DNA of 64,000 nucleotides from JAWMQL01 sp033283165 (lineage in GTDB: Bacteria > Pseudomonadota > Gammaproteobacteria > Pseudomonadales > Halieaceae): NCBI GenBank assembly GCA_033283165.1, contig JAWMQL010000009.1, positions 124,001-188,000 of the forward strand, in the 5' to 3' direction. Under the pieces are notes generated by a model. It had not been told where the DNA came from, did no database searches, and worked only from the letters and a program-made list of their open reading frames with translations. Positions within the stretch are counted from its first letter, which is position 1, and every line of letters starts with the position of its first letter. Shown here one piece after another: positions 25,714 through 34,876 of the stretch. Made by a program: the position numbers and the translations under genes.

Positions 25714-27257
25714 CCGCGCGCCTGTGGGTCCCGTCGGATACGACCGCGGCGGCGCTGGGTGCGGACGAACTCGCCAGCAGCCTGGCTGCCGCGATCGCCG
25801 AACAAAGCCTGCCGCTGGAGCTCATGCGCAACGGCTCCCGCGGCGCTTTCTGGCTGGAGCCCCTGCTGGAACTGGAACGCGACGGCGAGCGCCTGGCCTT
25901 CGGGCCGGTGTCCGAGGATGACCTGCCGTCCCTGTTGACGGCCTTGCAGGTCGACCCGCGCGCCCACCCCCTGTGCCTGGGCGACCCGACTGAAATACCC
26001 TGGCTCGCGGGGCAGTCCCGGGTCAGTTTTGCCCGCGCCGGCCTGGGCGACCCCCTGTGCCTGGAGCACTACCAGGCCCGGCATGGCTTTGACGGCCTGG
26101 AGCACGCCCTGCACCTGCCGCCGGAGGATATCGTCGACGAGATCACCGCGTCCGGCCTGCGCGGCCGCGGTGGGGCCGCATTTCCCGCCGGGATAAAGTG
26201 GCGTACCGTGCTCGATACCGTGGCCGGGCAGAAATACATCGTCTGCAATGCCGATGAGGGCGATTCCGGTACGTTCGCGGACCGGCTGTTACTGGAGTCG
26301 GACCCCTACCAGCTTATCGAGGGGATGGTGATCGCAGGCCTGGCCGTGGGTGCCAGCAGGGGCTATATCTATCTCCGCTCGGAGTATCCCCGGGCGTGGC
26401 AGGTGCTGCACACGGCACTGGGCAAGGCCGAGGCGGCGGGATTCCTGGGTGACGATATCTGCGGCAGCGGCCGCGCCTTCCACCTCAGCCTGCGGCTGGG
26501 GGCGGGGGCCTATATATGCGGTGAGGAAACCGCGCTGCTGGACAGCCTGGAAGGGCGCCGCGGGATGGTCCGTTCCAAGCCGCCCGTGCCCGCGGTCGCG
26601 GGCCTGTTCGGGCAACCCACCCTGGTGCACAACGTGCTCACCCTGGCCGCTGCCACAACGATTCTCGCCGAGGGGGCCGAGGCCTATGCCGCCCAGGGCA
26701 GCGGGCGCTCCCGCGGCACCCTCACCGTGCAGCTGGCGGGCAACGTGCGCCGCGGCGGCCTGGTAGAGGTGCCCTTCGGCCTGAGCCTGCGCCAGTTACT
26801 GGAGGATTTCGGTGGCGGAACCGCCTCTGGCCGGCCGCCGCGCGCGGTGCAACTCGGCGGGCCACTGGGGGCCTACCTGCCCGAGAGCGAGTGGGATACA
26901 CCCCTGGACTACGAGGCGCTGGCGGCGAGGGGAGCGATGCTGGGCCATGGGGGTGTGGTTGTGTTCGATGATACGGTGGACATGGCACAGCAGGCCCGGT
27001 TCGCGATGGAATTCTGTGCCGCGGAATCCTGCGGCAAGTGCACGCCCTGCCGGATCGGTTCGGTGCGCGGCATGGAAGTGATCGACGATTTACTCGCCAG
27101 CGACAGCAAGGAGCGGCAACTCGCCCTGCTCGGTGACCTGCTGGACACCATGGAGCAGGGGTCGCTGTGTGCCATGGGCGGGCTGACGCCGGCGCCGGTA
27201 CGCAGTGCCCTTAAACATTATCCCGCTGACTTCGGCCTGCCGGCCGTGGAGGCCTGA
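25710..27257 (+). CDS. fdsB: NAD-dependent formate dehydrogenase beta subunit (NuoF-like diaphorase)
   Basis: FMN and NAD binding diaphorase subunit, 515 residues. After an N-terminal thioredoxin-like stretch (about 1-125), the NuoF core shows SGLRGRGGAAFPAGIKW (NADH/FMN glycine-rich loop), YIVCNADEGDSGTFADR (FMN), GAGAYICGEETALLDSLEG, GLFGQPTLVHNVLT, and the [4Fe-4S] motif ESCGKCTPCRIG with the last Cys in GSLCAMGG. GTG start overlapping the fdsG stop. FdsG, FdsB and FdsA form the soluble complex that reduces NAD with electrons from formate. Confidence 0.95.
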   Translation: MTARLWVPSDTTAAALGADELASSLAAAIAEQSLPLELMRNGSRGAFWLEPLLELERDGERLAFGPVSEDDLPSLLTALQVDPRAHPLCLGDPTEIPWLAGQSRVSFARAGLGDPLCLEHYQARHGFDGLEHALHLPPEDIVDEITASGLRGRGGAAFPAGIKWRTVLDTVAGQKYIVCNADEGDSGTFADRLLLESDPYQLIEGMVIAGLAVGASRGYIYLRSEYPRAWQVLHTALGKAEAAGFLGDDICGSGRAFHLSLRLGAGAYICGEETALLDSLEGRRGMVRSKPPVPAVAGLFGQPTLVHNVLTLAAATTILAEGAEAYAAQGSGRSRGTLTVQLAGNVRRGGLVEVPFGLSLRQLLEDFGGGTASGRPPRAVQLGGPLGAYLPESEWDTPLDYEALAARGAMLGHGGVVVFDDTVDMAQQARFAMEFCAAESCGKCTPCRIGSVRGMEVIDDLLASDSKERQLALLGDLLDTMEQGSLCAMGGLTPAPVRSALKHYPADFGLPAVEA

Positions 27258-27260
27258 GCC

Positions 27261-30107
27261 ATGTTGCAGTATTACCAGCCCGAGAAGGATTACGGTACGC
27301 CCGCGGCCAGGGGCGCGCCGGTCACGCTCACCGTCGACGGTGTCGAGGTCACGGTCGCGACCGGCACCTCGGTGATGCGCGCGGCTGCCGAGGCCGGGAT
27401 CAAGCTGCCGAAGTTGTGCGCCACGGATTCGCTGGAACCGTTTGGTTCCTGTCGCGTTTGCCTGGTGGAAATCGAAGGCAGTAAGGGCTACCCCGCCTCC
27501 TGTACCACGCCGGTCGCCGAGGGCATGGTGGTGCGCACCCAGAGTGAGGCACTGGCGAAACTGCGACGCAACGTGATGGAGTTGTACATCTCCGACCACC
27601 CGCTGGACTGCCTGACCTGCCCGGTGAACGGTGATTGCGAGTTGCAGGACACCGCGGGGGAGGTCGGCCTGCGCGCGGTGCGTTACGGCTTCGAGGGCGC
27701 CAACCACCTGGGTGAGCCGCAGGACGCCTCCAACCCGTACTTTACCTTCGATCCCTCGAAGTGCATCGTCTGCTCGCGCTGCGTCAGGGCCTGCGAGGAG
27801 GTACAGGGCACCTTCGCCTTGACCATCGACGGCCGCGGCTTCGAGTCCAGAGTGAGCGTCGGTCCCGGCGGCGACTTCATGGCCTCGGACTGCGTGTCCT
27901 GCGGCGCCTGCGTCAACGCCTGCCCCACCGCGACCCTGACCGAGAACAGCATCATCGAGCAGGGCGTGCCGGAGCACAGCGTGATTACCACCTGCGCCTA
28001 CTGCGGGGTGGGGTGCGCCTTCCGGGCCGAATTGCGCGGCACTACGGTCGTGCGCATGACCCCCTGGAAGGACGGCAAGGCCAACGCCGGACACGCCTGC
28101 GTCAAGGGCCGCTTCGCGTTTGGCTATGCCACCCACAAGGACCGGATAACCCGGCCCATGGTGCGTGACAGTATCGACCAGCCCTGGCGCACGGTGGGCT
28201 GGGAGGAGGCCATCGACTTCACAGCCCGACGCTTGCGGGATATTCAGGCACAGCACGGACGCCACAGCATCGGCGCCATCACCTCCAGCCGCTGTACCAA
28301 CGAGGAAGTGTACCTGCTGCAAAAACTGGTGCGGGCCGGCTTTGGTAACAACAACGTGGATACCTGTGCCCGGGTCTGCCATTCCCCCACCGGCTATGGC
28401 CTGAAAACCACCCTGGGTGAGTCCGCAGGCACCCAGTCCTTCGCCTCGGTGGACCAGGCCGACGTGATCATCGTGATGGGTTCCAACCCCACTGAAGCAC
28501 ACCCGGTGTTTGGTTCCAGGCTGAAGAAACGCCTGCGGCAGGGCGCGAAACTGATCGTGATCGATCCGCGCGCAATCGAGCTGGTGGGGGCACCGCATGT
28601 GCGTGCGGACTATCACCTGGCAGTCAACCCGGGCGCCAACGTGGCCCTGCTCAACGCCATGGCCCACGTGATCGTGAGCGAGGGCCTGGCCGACAGCGAG
28701 TTTATCGCCGAGCGCTGCGAGCAGCCCGCCTACGAGGCCTGGCGGGCTTTTATCAGCGACCCGCAGCAGTCCCCCGAGCACCTGCAGGAGGCGACCGGGG
28801 TGCCGGCCGGGGATGTCCGCGCCGCCGCCCGGCTCTACGCCGGCGCCCGCAACGGTGCGATCTATTACGGGCTGGGTGTCACCGAGCACAGCCAGGGCTC
28901 TACCGCGGTCATGGGCATCGCCAACCTGGCGATGCTGACCGGCAACCTGGGCCGGGAGGGCGTCGGGGTGAATCCCATGCGCGGCCAGAACAACGTGCAG
29001 GGCTCCTGTGACATGGGCTCGTTTCCCCACGAACTGCCCGGCTATCGCCACCTGTCGGACGCCGCCACCCGCAGCCTGTTCGAGGCGGACTGGGGCGTGC
29101 AACTGGATCCCGAGCCGGGGTTGCGTATTCCCAATATGTTCGACGCGGCCATCGACGGGGAGTTTCGCGGGCTGATCTGCCAGGGCGAGGACGTGGCCCA
29201 GTCCGACCCCAACACGCAGCATATCCAGCAGGCGCTGTCGGCACTGGACTGCCTGGTGGTACAGGACCTGTTCCTCAACGAGACAGCCAAGTACGCCCAT
29301 GTGTTTCTGCCCGGCGCGTCGTTCCTGGAGAAGGACGGGACGTTTATCAATGCCGAGCGCCGCATCTCGCCGGTCCGCCGGGCCATGCCGCCCCTGTCGG
29401 GCAAGGCCGACTGGGAGGTGACGGTGGCTCTGGCCAATGCCCTGGGTTACCCCATGGCCTACCGGCACCCCGGTGAGATCATGGCTGAGATCGCCCACCT
29501 GACGCCGACCTTTCATGGCGTGAGTTACGACAAACTGGACGCCCTGGGCAGTATCCAGTGGCCCTGTAACGAGCAGGCCCCCGAGGGTACCCAGACCATG
29601 CACGTGGACCGGTTCGTGCGCGGCCAGGGCTACTTCGCCATTACCGAGTACGTGGCGACCGATGAGCGGGTCAACCGCCGCTATCCCCTGCTGCTGACCA
29701 CCGGTCGAATCCTGTCCCAGTACAACGTCGGGGCCCAGACCCGGCGCACGGACAATACCGCCTGGCACGACGAGGACCGGCTGGAAATGCACCCGGTGGA
29801 TGCGGAAGATCGCGGGGTGGCCGAGGGCGACTGGGTGGGCGTCGCCAGCCGCGCCGGGACCACCGTGCTGCGGGCCCGTGTTACCGAGCGGGTCAAGCCA
29901 GGTGTGGTGTACACCACGTTCCACCACCCGGTCTCGGGGGCCAACGTGGTCACCACCGAGAACTCCGACTGGGCCACGAACTGCCCGGAGTACAAGGTCA
30001 CCGCGGTCGAAGTCAGCAAGGTCAGTGAACCCTCCGCCTGGCAACAGCGGTTCCGGGCCTTCGACCGTACCCAGCAGCAGTTGCTGGAAGAAGGACTGAC
30101 CTCGTGA
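27261..30107 (+). CDS. fdsA: NAD-dependent formate dehydrogenase alpha (catalytic) subunit
   Basis: Oxidises formate to CO2 at a bis-MGD molybdenum or tungsten centre. The 948-residue chain has, in order, a [2Fe-2S] ferredoxin domain (Cys53, 64, 67, 81), a His-Cys [4Fe-4S] site (His113, Cys117, 120, 126), two ferredoxin-like [4Fe-4S] motifs (Cys168, 171, 174, 178 and 211, 214, 217, 221), the MGD-proximal cluster (Cys245, 248, 252, 280) and the active-site pair Cys373-His374 in ARVCHSPTG. It uses Cys, not selenocysteine. NAD-linked FdsA of Rhodobacter and Cupriavidus has the same layout. The start is an ATG 3 bp after the fdsB stop; the end overlaps fdhD by 4 nt. Confidence 0.97.
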   Translation: MLQYYQPEKDYGTPAARGAPVTLTVDGVEVTVATGTSVMRAAAEAGIKLPKLCATDSLEPFGSCRVCLVEIEGSKGYPASCTTPVAEGMVVRTQSEALAKLRRNVMELYISDHPLDCLTCPVNGDCELQDTAGEVGLRAVRYGFEGANHLGEPQDASNPYFTFDPSKCIVCSRCVRACEEVQGTFALTIDGRGFESRVSVGPGGDFMASDCVSCGACVNACPTATLTENSIIEQGVPEHSVITTCAYCGVGCAFRAELRGTTVVRMTPWKDGKANAGHACVKGRFAFGYATHKDRITRPMVRDSIDQPWRTVGWEEAIDFTARRLRDIQAQHGRHSIGAITSSRCTNEEVYLLQKLVRAGFGNNNVDTCARVCHSPTGYGLKTTLGESAGTQSFASVDQADVIIVMGSNPTEAHPVFGSRLKKRLRQGAKLIVIDPRAIELVGAPHVRADYHLAVNPGANVALLNAMAHVIVSEGLADSEFIAERCEQPAYEAWRAFISDPQQSPEHLQEATGVPAGDVRAAARLYAGARNGAIYYGLGVTEHSQGSTAVMGIANLAMLTGNLGREGVGVNPMRGQNNVQGSCDMGSFPHELPGYRHLSDAATRSLFEADWGVQLDPEPGLRIPNMFDAAIDGEFRGLICQGEDVAQSDPNTQHIQQALSALDCLVVQDLFLNETAKYAHVFLPGASFLEKDGTFINAERRISPVRRAMPPLSGKADWEVTVALANALGYPMAYRHPGEIMAEIAHLTPTFHGVSYDKLDALGSIQWPCNEQAPEGTQTMHVDRFVRGQGYFAITEYVATDERVNRRYPLLLTTGRILSQYNVGAQTRRTDNTAWHDEDRLEMHPVDAEDRGVAEGDWVGVASRAGTTVLRARVTERVKPGVVYTTFHHPVSGANVVTTENSDWATNCPEYKVTAVEVSKVSEPSAWQQRFRAFDRTQQQLLEEGLTS

Positions 30108-30922
30108 ATACCGACCAGCTGCCGGGTGCCAGCCGCAGCGTGGCGCGGCAGGACTGGCGTCCCGGCGAATTGCGCGCGGGCAGGGACCAGGTGGCCCAGG
30201 AGACACCGGTGGCGATGGTCTACAACGGTGTATCTCACGTGGTGATGATGGCCACGCCGGTGGACCTGGAAGACTTCGCCCTGGGCTTCAGCCTCAGCGA
30301 GGGTATCCTGGACCGGCGCGAGGACCTGCTCGGGGTGGATGTCGAAGCGCAACCTGCCGGCCTGGAATTGCGGATGGAAATCAGCAGTGCCTGCTTTGCC
30401 CGCCTGCGGGAACGGCGCCGCAACCTGGCCGGTCGTACCGGATGCGGTCTGTGCGGCGCCGAGTCCCTGGCTCAGGCCCTGCCGCCACCGCGCCGGGTCG
30501 ACGCGGACCTGCGCGTGGCGCGCAGCGCCCTGCAGCGGGCGGCGGTGGAACTGGCAGCGCACCAGTCACTGAAATCCCGGACCGGCTCGGTGCACGGCGC
30601 CGCCTACTGTTCCCTGCGCGGCGAGCCGCAACTGGTGCGCGAGGATGTGGGTCGCCACAACGCACTGGACAAACTGCTGGGTGCACTGGCCCGGATGGAT
30701 CTCGCGCCCGAGGGCTTTGTGCTGGTCACCAGCCGCGCCAGCTATGAAATGGTGGCCAAGACCGCCAGCGCCAATATCCCGCTGCTGGCGGCGGTATCGG
30801 CGCCAACCACCCTGGCCATCGATTACGCCGAGGCCGCCAATATCACCCTGTTGGGCCATCTCAGCGAGGCGCGACACGTGGCCTATACCTGGCCGCATCG
30901 GATTACCGGAGAGCCCGACTGA
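30104..30922 (+). CDS. fdhD: Formate dehydrogenase accessory sulfurtransferase FdhD (FdsC)
   Basis: Delivers sulfur from IscS to the MGD cofactor so that formate dehydrogenase becomes active. 272 residues, GTG start overlapping the fdsA stop. The flexible catalytic Cys loop is RTGCGLCGAESL, and the C-terminal cofactor-binding region shows VREDVGRHNALDKLLG, GFVLVTSRASYEMVAKTA, and NIPLLAAVSAPTTLAIDYAE. It sits between fdsA and fdsD exactly where fdsC lies in characterised fdsGBACD operons. Confidence 0.96.
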   Translation: MNTDQLPGASRSVARQDWRPGELRAGRDQVAQETPVAMVYNGVSHVVMMATPVDLEDFALGFSLSEGILDRREDLLGVDVEAQPAGLELRMEISSACFARLRERRRNLAGRTGCGLCGAESLAQALPPPRRVDADLRVARSALQRAAVELAAHQSLKSRTGSVHGAAYCSLRGEPQLVREDVGRHNALDKLLGALARMDLAPEGFVLVTSRASYEMVAKTASANIPLLAAVSAPTTLAIDYAEAANITLLGHLSEARHVAYTWPHRITGEPD

Positions 30923-31143
30923 TGGGATCTGCGCAGGGTGAACGACTGGTGCAAATGGCCAACCAGATAGCGCGCAACCTGGGTGAGCAGCGCGACCCGC
31001 ACCAGGCCATGGGCAAGACGGCGGAGCACCTGCGGCGTTTCTGGACGCCCGCCATGCGCCAGCGCCTGCGGGACTATTGGCAGGCAGGCGGGCAGGGCCT
31101 GTCACCGGTGGTGGAAGCGGTGCTTCGGGCAGAGGAGTCCTGA
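30922..31143 (+). CDS. fdsD: Formate dehydrogenase delta subunit
   Basis: Short 73-residue protein, RLVQMANQIARNLGEQRD with HQAMGKTAEHLRRFWTPAMRQ and LSPVVEAVL, the FdsD pattern. It helps assembly or stability of the FdsABG complex. It starts in a one-base overlap with the fdhD stop (CTGATGG) and closes the operon. The stop ends one base from the stop codon of the convergent hydrolase gene, so no room remains for a terminator between the two. Confidence 0.93.
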   Translation: MGSAQGERLVQMANQIARNLGEQRDPHQAMGKTAEHLRRFWTPAMRQRLRDYWQAGGQGLSPVVEAVLRAEES

Positions 31144-31144
31144 T

Positions 31145-32029
31145 TCAGCAGTTTGCCAGGATAGCCTCGATCGTGCGTGCCACCAGGGCCGGGTCCTGCA
31201 TCGGGATGAAGTGGTTGTATTGCGGCAGGTAGAGTTCCCGGCAGTCTGGCAGGGCCGCGGCCAGGCCTTCCCAGGTGGGCGAACCGCTGAGGTCCTCTTC
31301 GCCAGCTTCCGAGGCGGCGGCACGCATCAGGGTGACCGGCACCGTGACCTGCGGCAGCAGGGTGATGATGTCGCGATTCCTCAATTTGTGCAGGTAGATC
31401 GACGCCTCGTTCACCGGGTCGCAGGCCAGTTCCAGTTCCTCCTGCGCATCCCTGGGACGCAGCGCATAGTCGCAGTAGTCGCGCAATACCTCGGGTTGCC
31501 AGGTGCAGAAGGGATGCCGCTGGCTGAATCGCCGGAACATCTCGTCCGCATCGCGCCAGCTGTTCTTGCGTCGACTTACCGGGTGATCCCGCGGTGAGAG
31601 ATCGGCCATGGCCTCGCTTGCCTGGTCGTAGTCTGCCGGTGACATGATCACCGGGTCGATCAGCAGGGCGTGGCAGAAGCGTTCCGGCCGGGCCGCGGCG
31701 GCGCGGGCGATCAGGTGGCCGCCGATGGAGTGGCCGACCCCGAGAACCTGCTCGAGCTCAAGCCGTGCCAGCAGCAGCCCGATATCTTCCGCCATCAGGG
31801 ACCAGTCCACCTCGCCTTCCGCGCGGGTGTCACCGTGAAAGCGCAGGTCTATCGCGTACACGTGACGATCGGGCAGCTGGCGAATCACCTGTTGCCAGCA
31901 GCGGCTGTGAAAGCCGGTTGCATGCAACATCAGGATGGGTGGTGCGGTGCCCGCGGCCTCGGCATTCCACTCGAATACGGCGAACTCGTCACCGTCGATA
32001 TCCAGGCTGTATTCCCTGATCGCGTGCAT
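31145..32029 (-). CDS. Alpha/beta hydrolase
   Basis: 294-residue cytoplasmic hydrolase, no signal peptide. Oxyanion region PPILMLHATGFHSRCW, strand VYAIDLRFHGDTR, nucleophile elbow GVGHSIGGHL (Ser), a helical cap (about 130-220, with YLHKLRNRDII), and the terminal catalytic His in QYNHFIPMQDP. The substrate is not predictable; similar enzymes hydrolyse esters, lactones or thioesters. It runs convergently into fdsD with a 1-bp gap and diverges from acdS with 62 bp between the starts. Confidence 0.87.
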   Translation of the reverse strand: MHAIREYSLDIDGDEFAVFEWNAEAAGTAPPILMLHATGFHSRCWQQVIRQLPDRHVYAIDLRFHGDTRAEGEVDWSLMAEDIGLLLARLELEQVLGVGHSIGGHLIARAAAARPERFCHALLIDPVIMSPADYDQASEAMADLSPRDHPVSRRKNSWRDADEMFRRFSQRHPFCTWQPEVLRDYCDYALRPRDAQEELELACDPVNEASIYLHKLRNRDIITLLPQVTVPVTLMRAAASEAGEEDLSGSPTWEGLAAALPDCRELYLPQYNHFIPMQDPALVARTIEAILANC

Positions 32030-32091
32030 GAAAAACTACCACCCTGTTCCAAAGCCGTGTATTTTCCCTGTGTTTGTCCCGAGGTGCCAGC

Positions 32092-33108
32092 ATGAATCTG
32101 TCCCGCTTTGAGCGCTATCCCCTGACTTTCGGGCCGACGGTCATTGAGCCGCTGCCGCGCCTGTCGGAACATTTGGGCGGGCAGGTCGAACTGTTTGCGA
32201 AGCGTGAAGACTGCAATTCGGGCCTGGCCTTCGGCGGCAACAAGCTGCGCAAGCTGGAATATATCGTGCCGGATATCCTGGCCAGCGGCGCCGATACGCT
32301 GGTGACCATCGGCGGGGTGCAGTCCAATCACACCCGGCAGGTCGCCGCGGTGGCGGCGAAGCTGGGTTTGAAGTGTCGCCTGGTGCAGGAAAGCTGGGTG
32401 CCGTTCCCGGACGCGGTGTACGACCGGGTGGGCAACATCCTGATGAGCCGGGTACTGGGCGCCGAGATCGAACTGGTAGACGAGGGTTTCGATATCGGTA
32501 TCCGCGAGAGCTGGGAGCGGGCCCTGCAGTCGGTGCGGGACCGGGGCGGTATACCCTATGCAATTCCCGCCGGTGCTTCAGAGCACCCCCTGGGGGGGCT
32601 CGGCTTTGTCGGTTTCGCCGAGGAGGTCCGGGCGCAGGAGGCCGAACTCGGATTCAGCTTCGATTACGTCGTGGTGTGCACTGTGACCGGCTCCACGCAC
32701 GCCGGCATGCTGGTCGGGTTTGCTGCCGACGGCCGGGCGCGGCGGGTTATCGGCATCGACGCCTCCGGCACCGCGCAGCAGACTCGCGACCAGGTGTTGC
32801 GGATAGCGCGGCACACGGCGGACCTGGTTGAGCTGGAACAGTCGCTTGCCCCGGAGGACGTGGTACTGCTGGAGGACTATGCCTACCCGGCCTACGGGGT
32901 GCCCTCGGAGGAAACCAATGAGGCCATCCGCCTCTGTGCCAGGCTGGAGGGGATGCTGACCGACCCGGTATACGAGGGGAAATCGATGCAGGGCCTGATC
33001 GACCGGGTCCAGCAGGGTTTTTTCCCGGCCGGTTCCCGGGTACTCTACGCCCACCTCGGTGGCGTACCGGCCATCAATGGTTACAGTTACCTCTACAGGA
33101 ATGGTTAG
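32092..33108 (+). CDS. acdS: 1-aminocyclopropane-1-carboxylate (ACC) deaminase
   Basis: PLP enzyme that opens the cyclopropane ring of ACC to 2-oxobutyrate and ammonia. From ATG 32092 the product is 338 residues, the same length as Pseudomonas AcdS, starting MNLSRFERYPLTFGPTVIEPL. Residues known for ACC deaminase are present at the same numbers: Lys51 (PLP), Ser78 (IGGVQSNHT), Tyr294-Glu295 (DPVYEGKSM) and Leu322 (AHLGG). D-cysteine desulfhydrases, the close relatives, differ at the last ones. His80 replaces the Gln of Pseudomonas AcdS. A 6-codon longer TTG start (32074) is unlikely. No AcdR-type Lrp regulator is adjacent. The next gene follows 3 bp downstream. Confidence 0.92.
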   Translation: MNLSRFERYPLTFGPTVIEPLPRLSEHLGGQVELFAKREDCNSGLAFGGNKLRKLEYIVPDILASGADTLVTIGGVQSNHTRQVAAVAAKLGLKCRLVQESWVPFPDAVYDRVGNILMSRVLGAEIELVDEGFDIGIRESWERALQSVRDRGGIPYAIPAGASEHPLGGLGFVGFAEEVRAQEAELGFSFDYVVVCTVTGSTHAGMLVGFAADGRARRVIGIDASGTAQQTRDQVLRIARHTADLVELEQSLAPEDVVLLEDYAYPAYGVPSEETNEAIRLCARLEGMLTDPVYEGKSMQGLIDRVQQGFFPAGSRVLYAHLGGVPAINGYSYLYRNG

Positions 33109-33111
33109 GAT

Positions 33112-33582
33112 ATGACGTCAGTGCACAAGCCCGACCGGGCGCTGCTGCAAAAGTGGCTGGAAGAGGCCCGGGTAGCTTTTTCCCTGTGCGACCAGTGCGA
33201 GGGATTGCACATCTCCGCGCTGCAGGAACTGGAGGGAGTGATCGACAGCCGCCTGCTGCTGGAAAATTACGGTTTGCTGTTGACCACCGAACTGGAGGTG
33301 CGGCCCATGGCCCTGCTGCCGATCGCGGCGGACCTGGGACGTCTCAACATGGATTTCCCCACCCTCAAGGTATTCCTGGACGTGGTGGACGACGCCACCC
33401 CGCAACTGGTTGTGGCCGGCTTCATGCCCAGTGGCGCCGGCCTGACCCTCAAGCAACTCGCCCTGTTTGCCGCCACTACCATCAGCGCCACCCGGCAACT
33501 GGCGGCGGAGTGCCGGCAACTGGATTACCTGTTCATGCCGCCCGAGGGTGGAACCCAGCCGGGACCTGCCGCCCTGCACTGA
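33112..33582 (+). CDS. ybjN: YbjN-family protein
   Basis: 156-residue protein resembling E. coli YbjN and type III secretion chaperone-like folds: LLQKWLEEARVAFSLCDQCEGLHI, DSRLLLENYGLLLTTELEVRP, LLPIAADLGRLNMDFPTLKVFLDV, and the predicted helix LKQLALFAATTISATRQLAAEC. In E. coli YbjN overexpression affects motility, biofilm and stress genes; no biochemical function is known. It begins 3 bp after the acdS stop, so cotranscription with ACC deaminase is very likely, an odd pairing that I do not recognise from elsewhere. Confidence 0.8.
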   Translation: MTSVHKPDRALLQKWLEEARVAFSLCDQCEGLHISALQELEGVIDSRLLLENYGLLLTTELEVRPMALLPIAADLGRLNMDFPTLKVFLDVVDDATPQLVVAGFMPSGAGLTLKQLALFAATTISATRQLAAECRQLDYLFMPPEGGTQPGPAALH

Positions 33583-33591
33583 GGCGGGCGA

Positions 33592-34839
33592 TCAACGCAG
33601 GTGGTCTGCGACGGCGCGGAAGAAAGCCTTGGCTGACAATGCTTCCTCCTCGGTCCAGGCTTCTACCCAGTAGCTGAGCTTGACGATGACCAGCCGTTCG
33701 GCGGGATTGACATACACAAACTGACCGAACACGCCCTCGGCGCTGTAATCCCCCTGCTCAAACAGCCACCACTGGTGCTGGTAACCGTTGCCGTCCTCCA
33801 GTTTCGGGGCATGCAGGTCCGGGCGGTCCGGGTCCGGCGCGGTGGCTTCCCGCAGCCATTCGGCACTCACTACCTGGCGGCCATTGGCGCGCCCCGCATT
33901 GAGGGCCAGCAGGCCGAAGCGGCCGTAGTCCCGCAGCCGCATCAGGTAGCCACCGCCGGCAAGGGGTTCGCCGGTACCGGGTGGCCCGTCCAGCACCAGC
34001 GCGGCGTCGGCTTCCATGCCCGCGGGCTGCCACAGTTTTTTCTCCAGGTATTGCTCGAAGGGCATGCCACTGGCGTTGGCCACCAGGGTGCCCAGCAGGC
34101 CCGTGTCGAAGGTGTTGTAGTTGAACACGGTGCCCGGCGGGTCCTTGCGTGCAAACGTGGTTGCGTAGTCCGAAAAGCGCGCCTCCTGGCGGAACAGGGT
34201 CGTGTCGATGGCGGCCTGGAACGGACTGACCCACTCGTCCCCGGCGTCCTCGGGCGGTTCGTAATCCTCGCTGAAATCGGTCCCGGTGCTCATCTGCAGG
34301 GCCTGGCGGATGGTAACGCCGTCGTAGGCGCTGCCCCTGAGTTTGGGTATGTAGTTGGTCAGGGGATCGTCCAGCGAGGCGATCAGGCCCTCGTCGCGGG
34401 CTATGCCCACCAGGGTCGAGGTAATGGACTTGCCCGTGGAGAACGACATGAAACGGTCTTCTGCGGTGGCGCCATTGCGGTAGATCTCGGTGACGATAGC
34501 GCCGTCCTTGATCACCAGCAGGGCATTGCTGCGATTGCCGACCAGGAAGGTCTGCAGGTCGAGGCTCTCGCCGTCATATTCGTAGCGCAGGTCGTCGAGG
34601 CTGTCGAGGTCGCCATAAGGTAGCGGTGCGGTGCGATCAGCGGCCGCCACCTCGACCACCGGGAACAGGTCTTCGATGTTGCGAAAACGCACCGCGCCGC
34701 CGATCCCGGTGAAAAACCCCCGGCGGGCTTCCAGCAGGCCGTCGTCTACTGCCTGCGCCGGCATTGTGGATAGTCCGGTGGCCAGCGAGACCAGCATGGC
34801 CAGGGGCAGCGGGGCTCTTTGCCGGTATCGAGTCATCAT
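33592..34839 (-). CDS. Serine beta-lactamase-fold hydrolase, exported
   Basis: 415 residues from the ATG at 34839; a longer frame upstream lacks a signal peptide and is rejected. The signal peptide (about 1-29, LAMLVSLATGLSTMPAQA) sends it to the periplasm. The class C/penicillin-binding fold nucleophile motif is SxxK as Ser134-Thr-Gly-Lys137 (MSFSTGKSIT), followed by a Tyr241-Asn-Thr motif (FNYNTFDTGLLG) in place of the YxN of true class C enzymes. GYLMRLRDYGRFGLL and QWWLFEQGDYSAEGVFGQFV complete the pattern, similar to 6-aminohexanoate-oligomer hydrolases and carboxylesterases. A true antibiotic-resistance role is unlikely. It runs convergently toward ybjN. Confidence 0.88.
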   Translation of the reverse strand: MMTRYRQRAPLPLAMLVSLATGLSTMPAQAVDDGLLEARRGFFTGIGGAVRFRNIEDLFPVVEVAAADRTAPLPYGDLDSLDDLRYEYDGESLDLQTFLVGNRSNALLVIKDGAIVTEIYRNGATAEDRFMSFSTGKSITSTLVGIARDEGLIASLDDPLTNYIPKLRGSAYDGVTIRQALQMSTGTDFSEDYEPPEDAGDEWVSPFQAAIDTTLFRQEARFSDYATTFARKDPPGTVFNYNTFDTGLLGTLVANASGMPFEQYLEKKLWQPAGMEADAALVLDGPPGTGEPLAGGGYLMRLRDYGRFGLLALNAGRANGRQVVSAEWLREATAPDPDRPDLHAPKLEDGNGYQHQWWLFEQGDYSAEGVFGQFVYVNPAERLVIVKLSYWVEAWTEEEALSAKAFFRAVADHLR

Positions 34840-34876
34840 CAATGCTCCTCGCGTCAGGGAATTCAGGGTTCGTCGG

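Noticed and set aside
27261..30107. Selenocysteine formate dehydrogenase
   Set aside because: The active-site codon reads Cys (residue 373) and no in-frame TGA is present.
27090..30206. A 1038-residue open frame on the minus strand opposite fdsA
   Set aside because: Shadow of the high-GC third-position pattern in fdsA; the sense strand has all cluster motifs, and the antisense reading has a Gly/His/Val-rich composition with no recognisable domain.
33592..34839. Antibiotic-inactivating beta-lactamase
   Set aside because: SxxK is present but the YxN motif is replaced by Tyr-Asn-Thr and the pattern fits esterase or amide-oligomer hydrolases.
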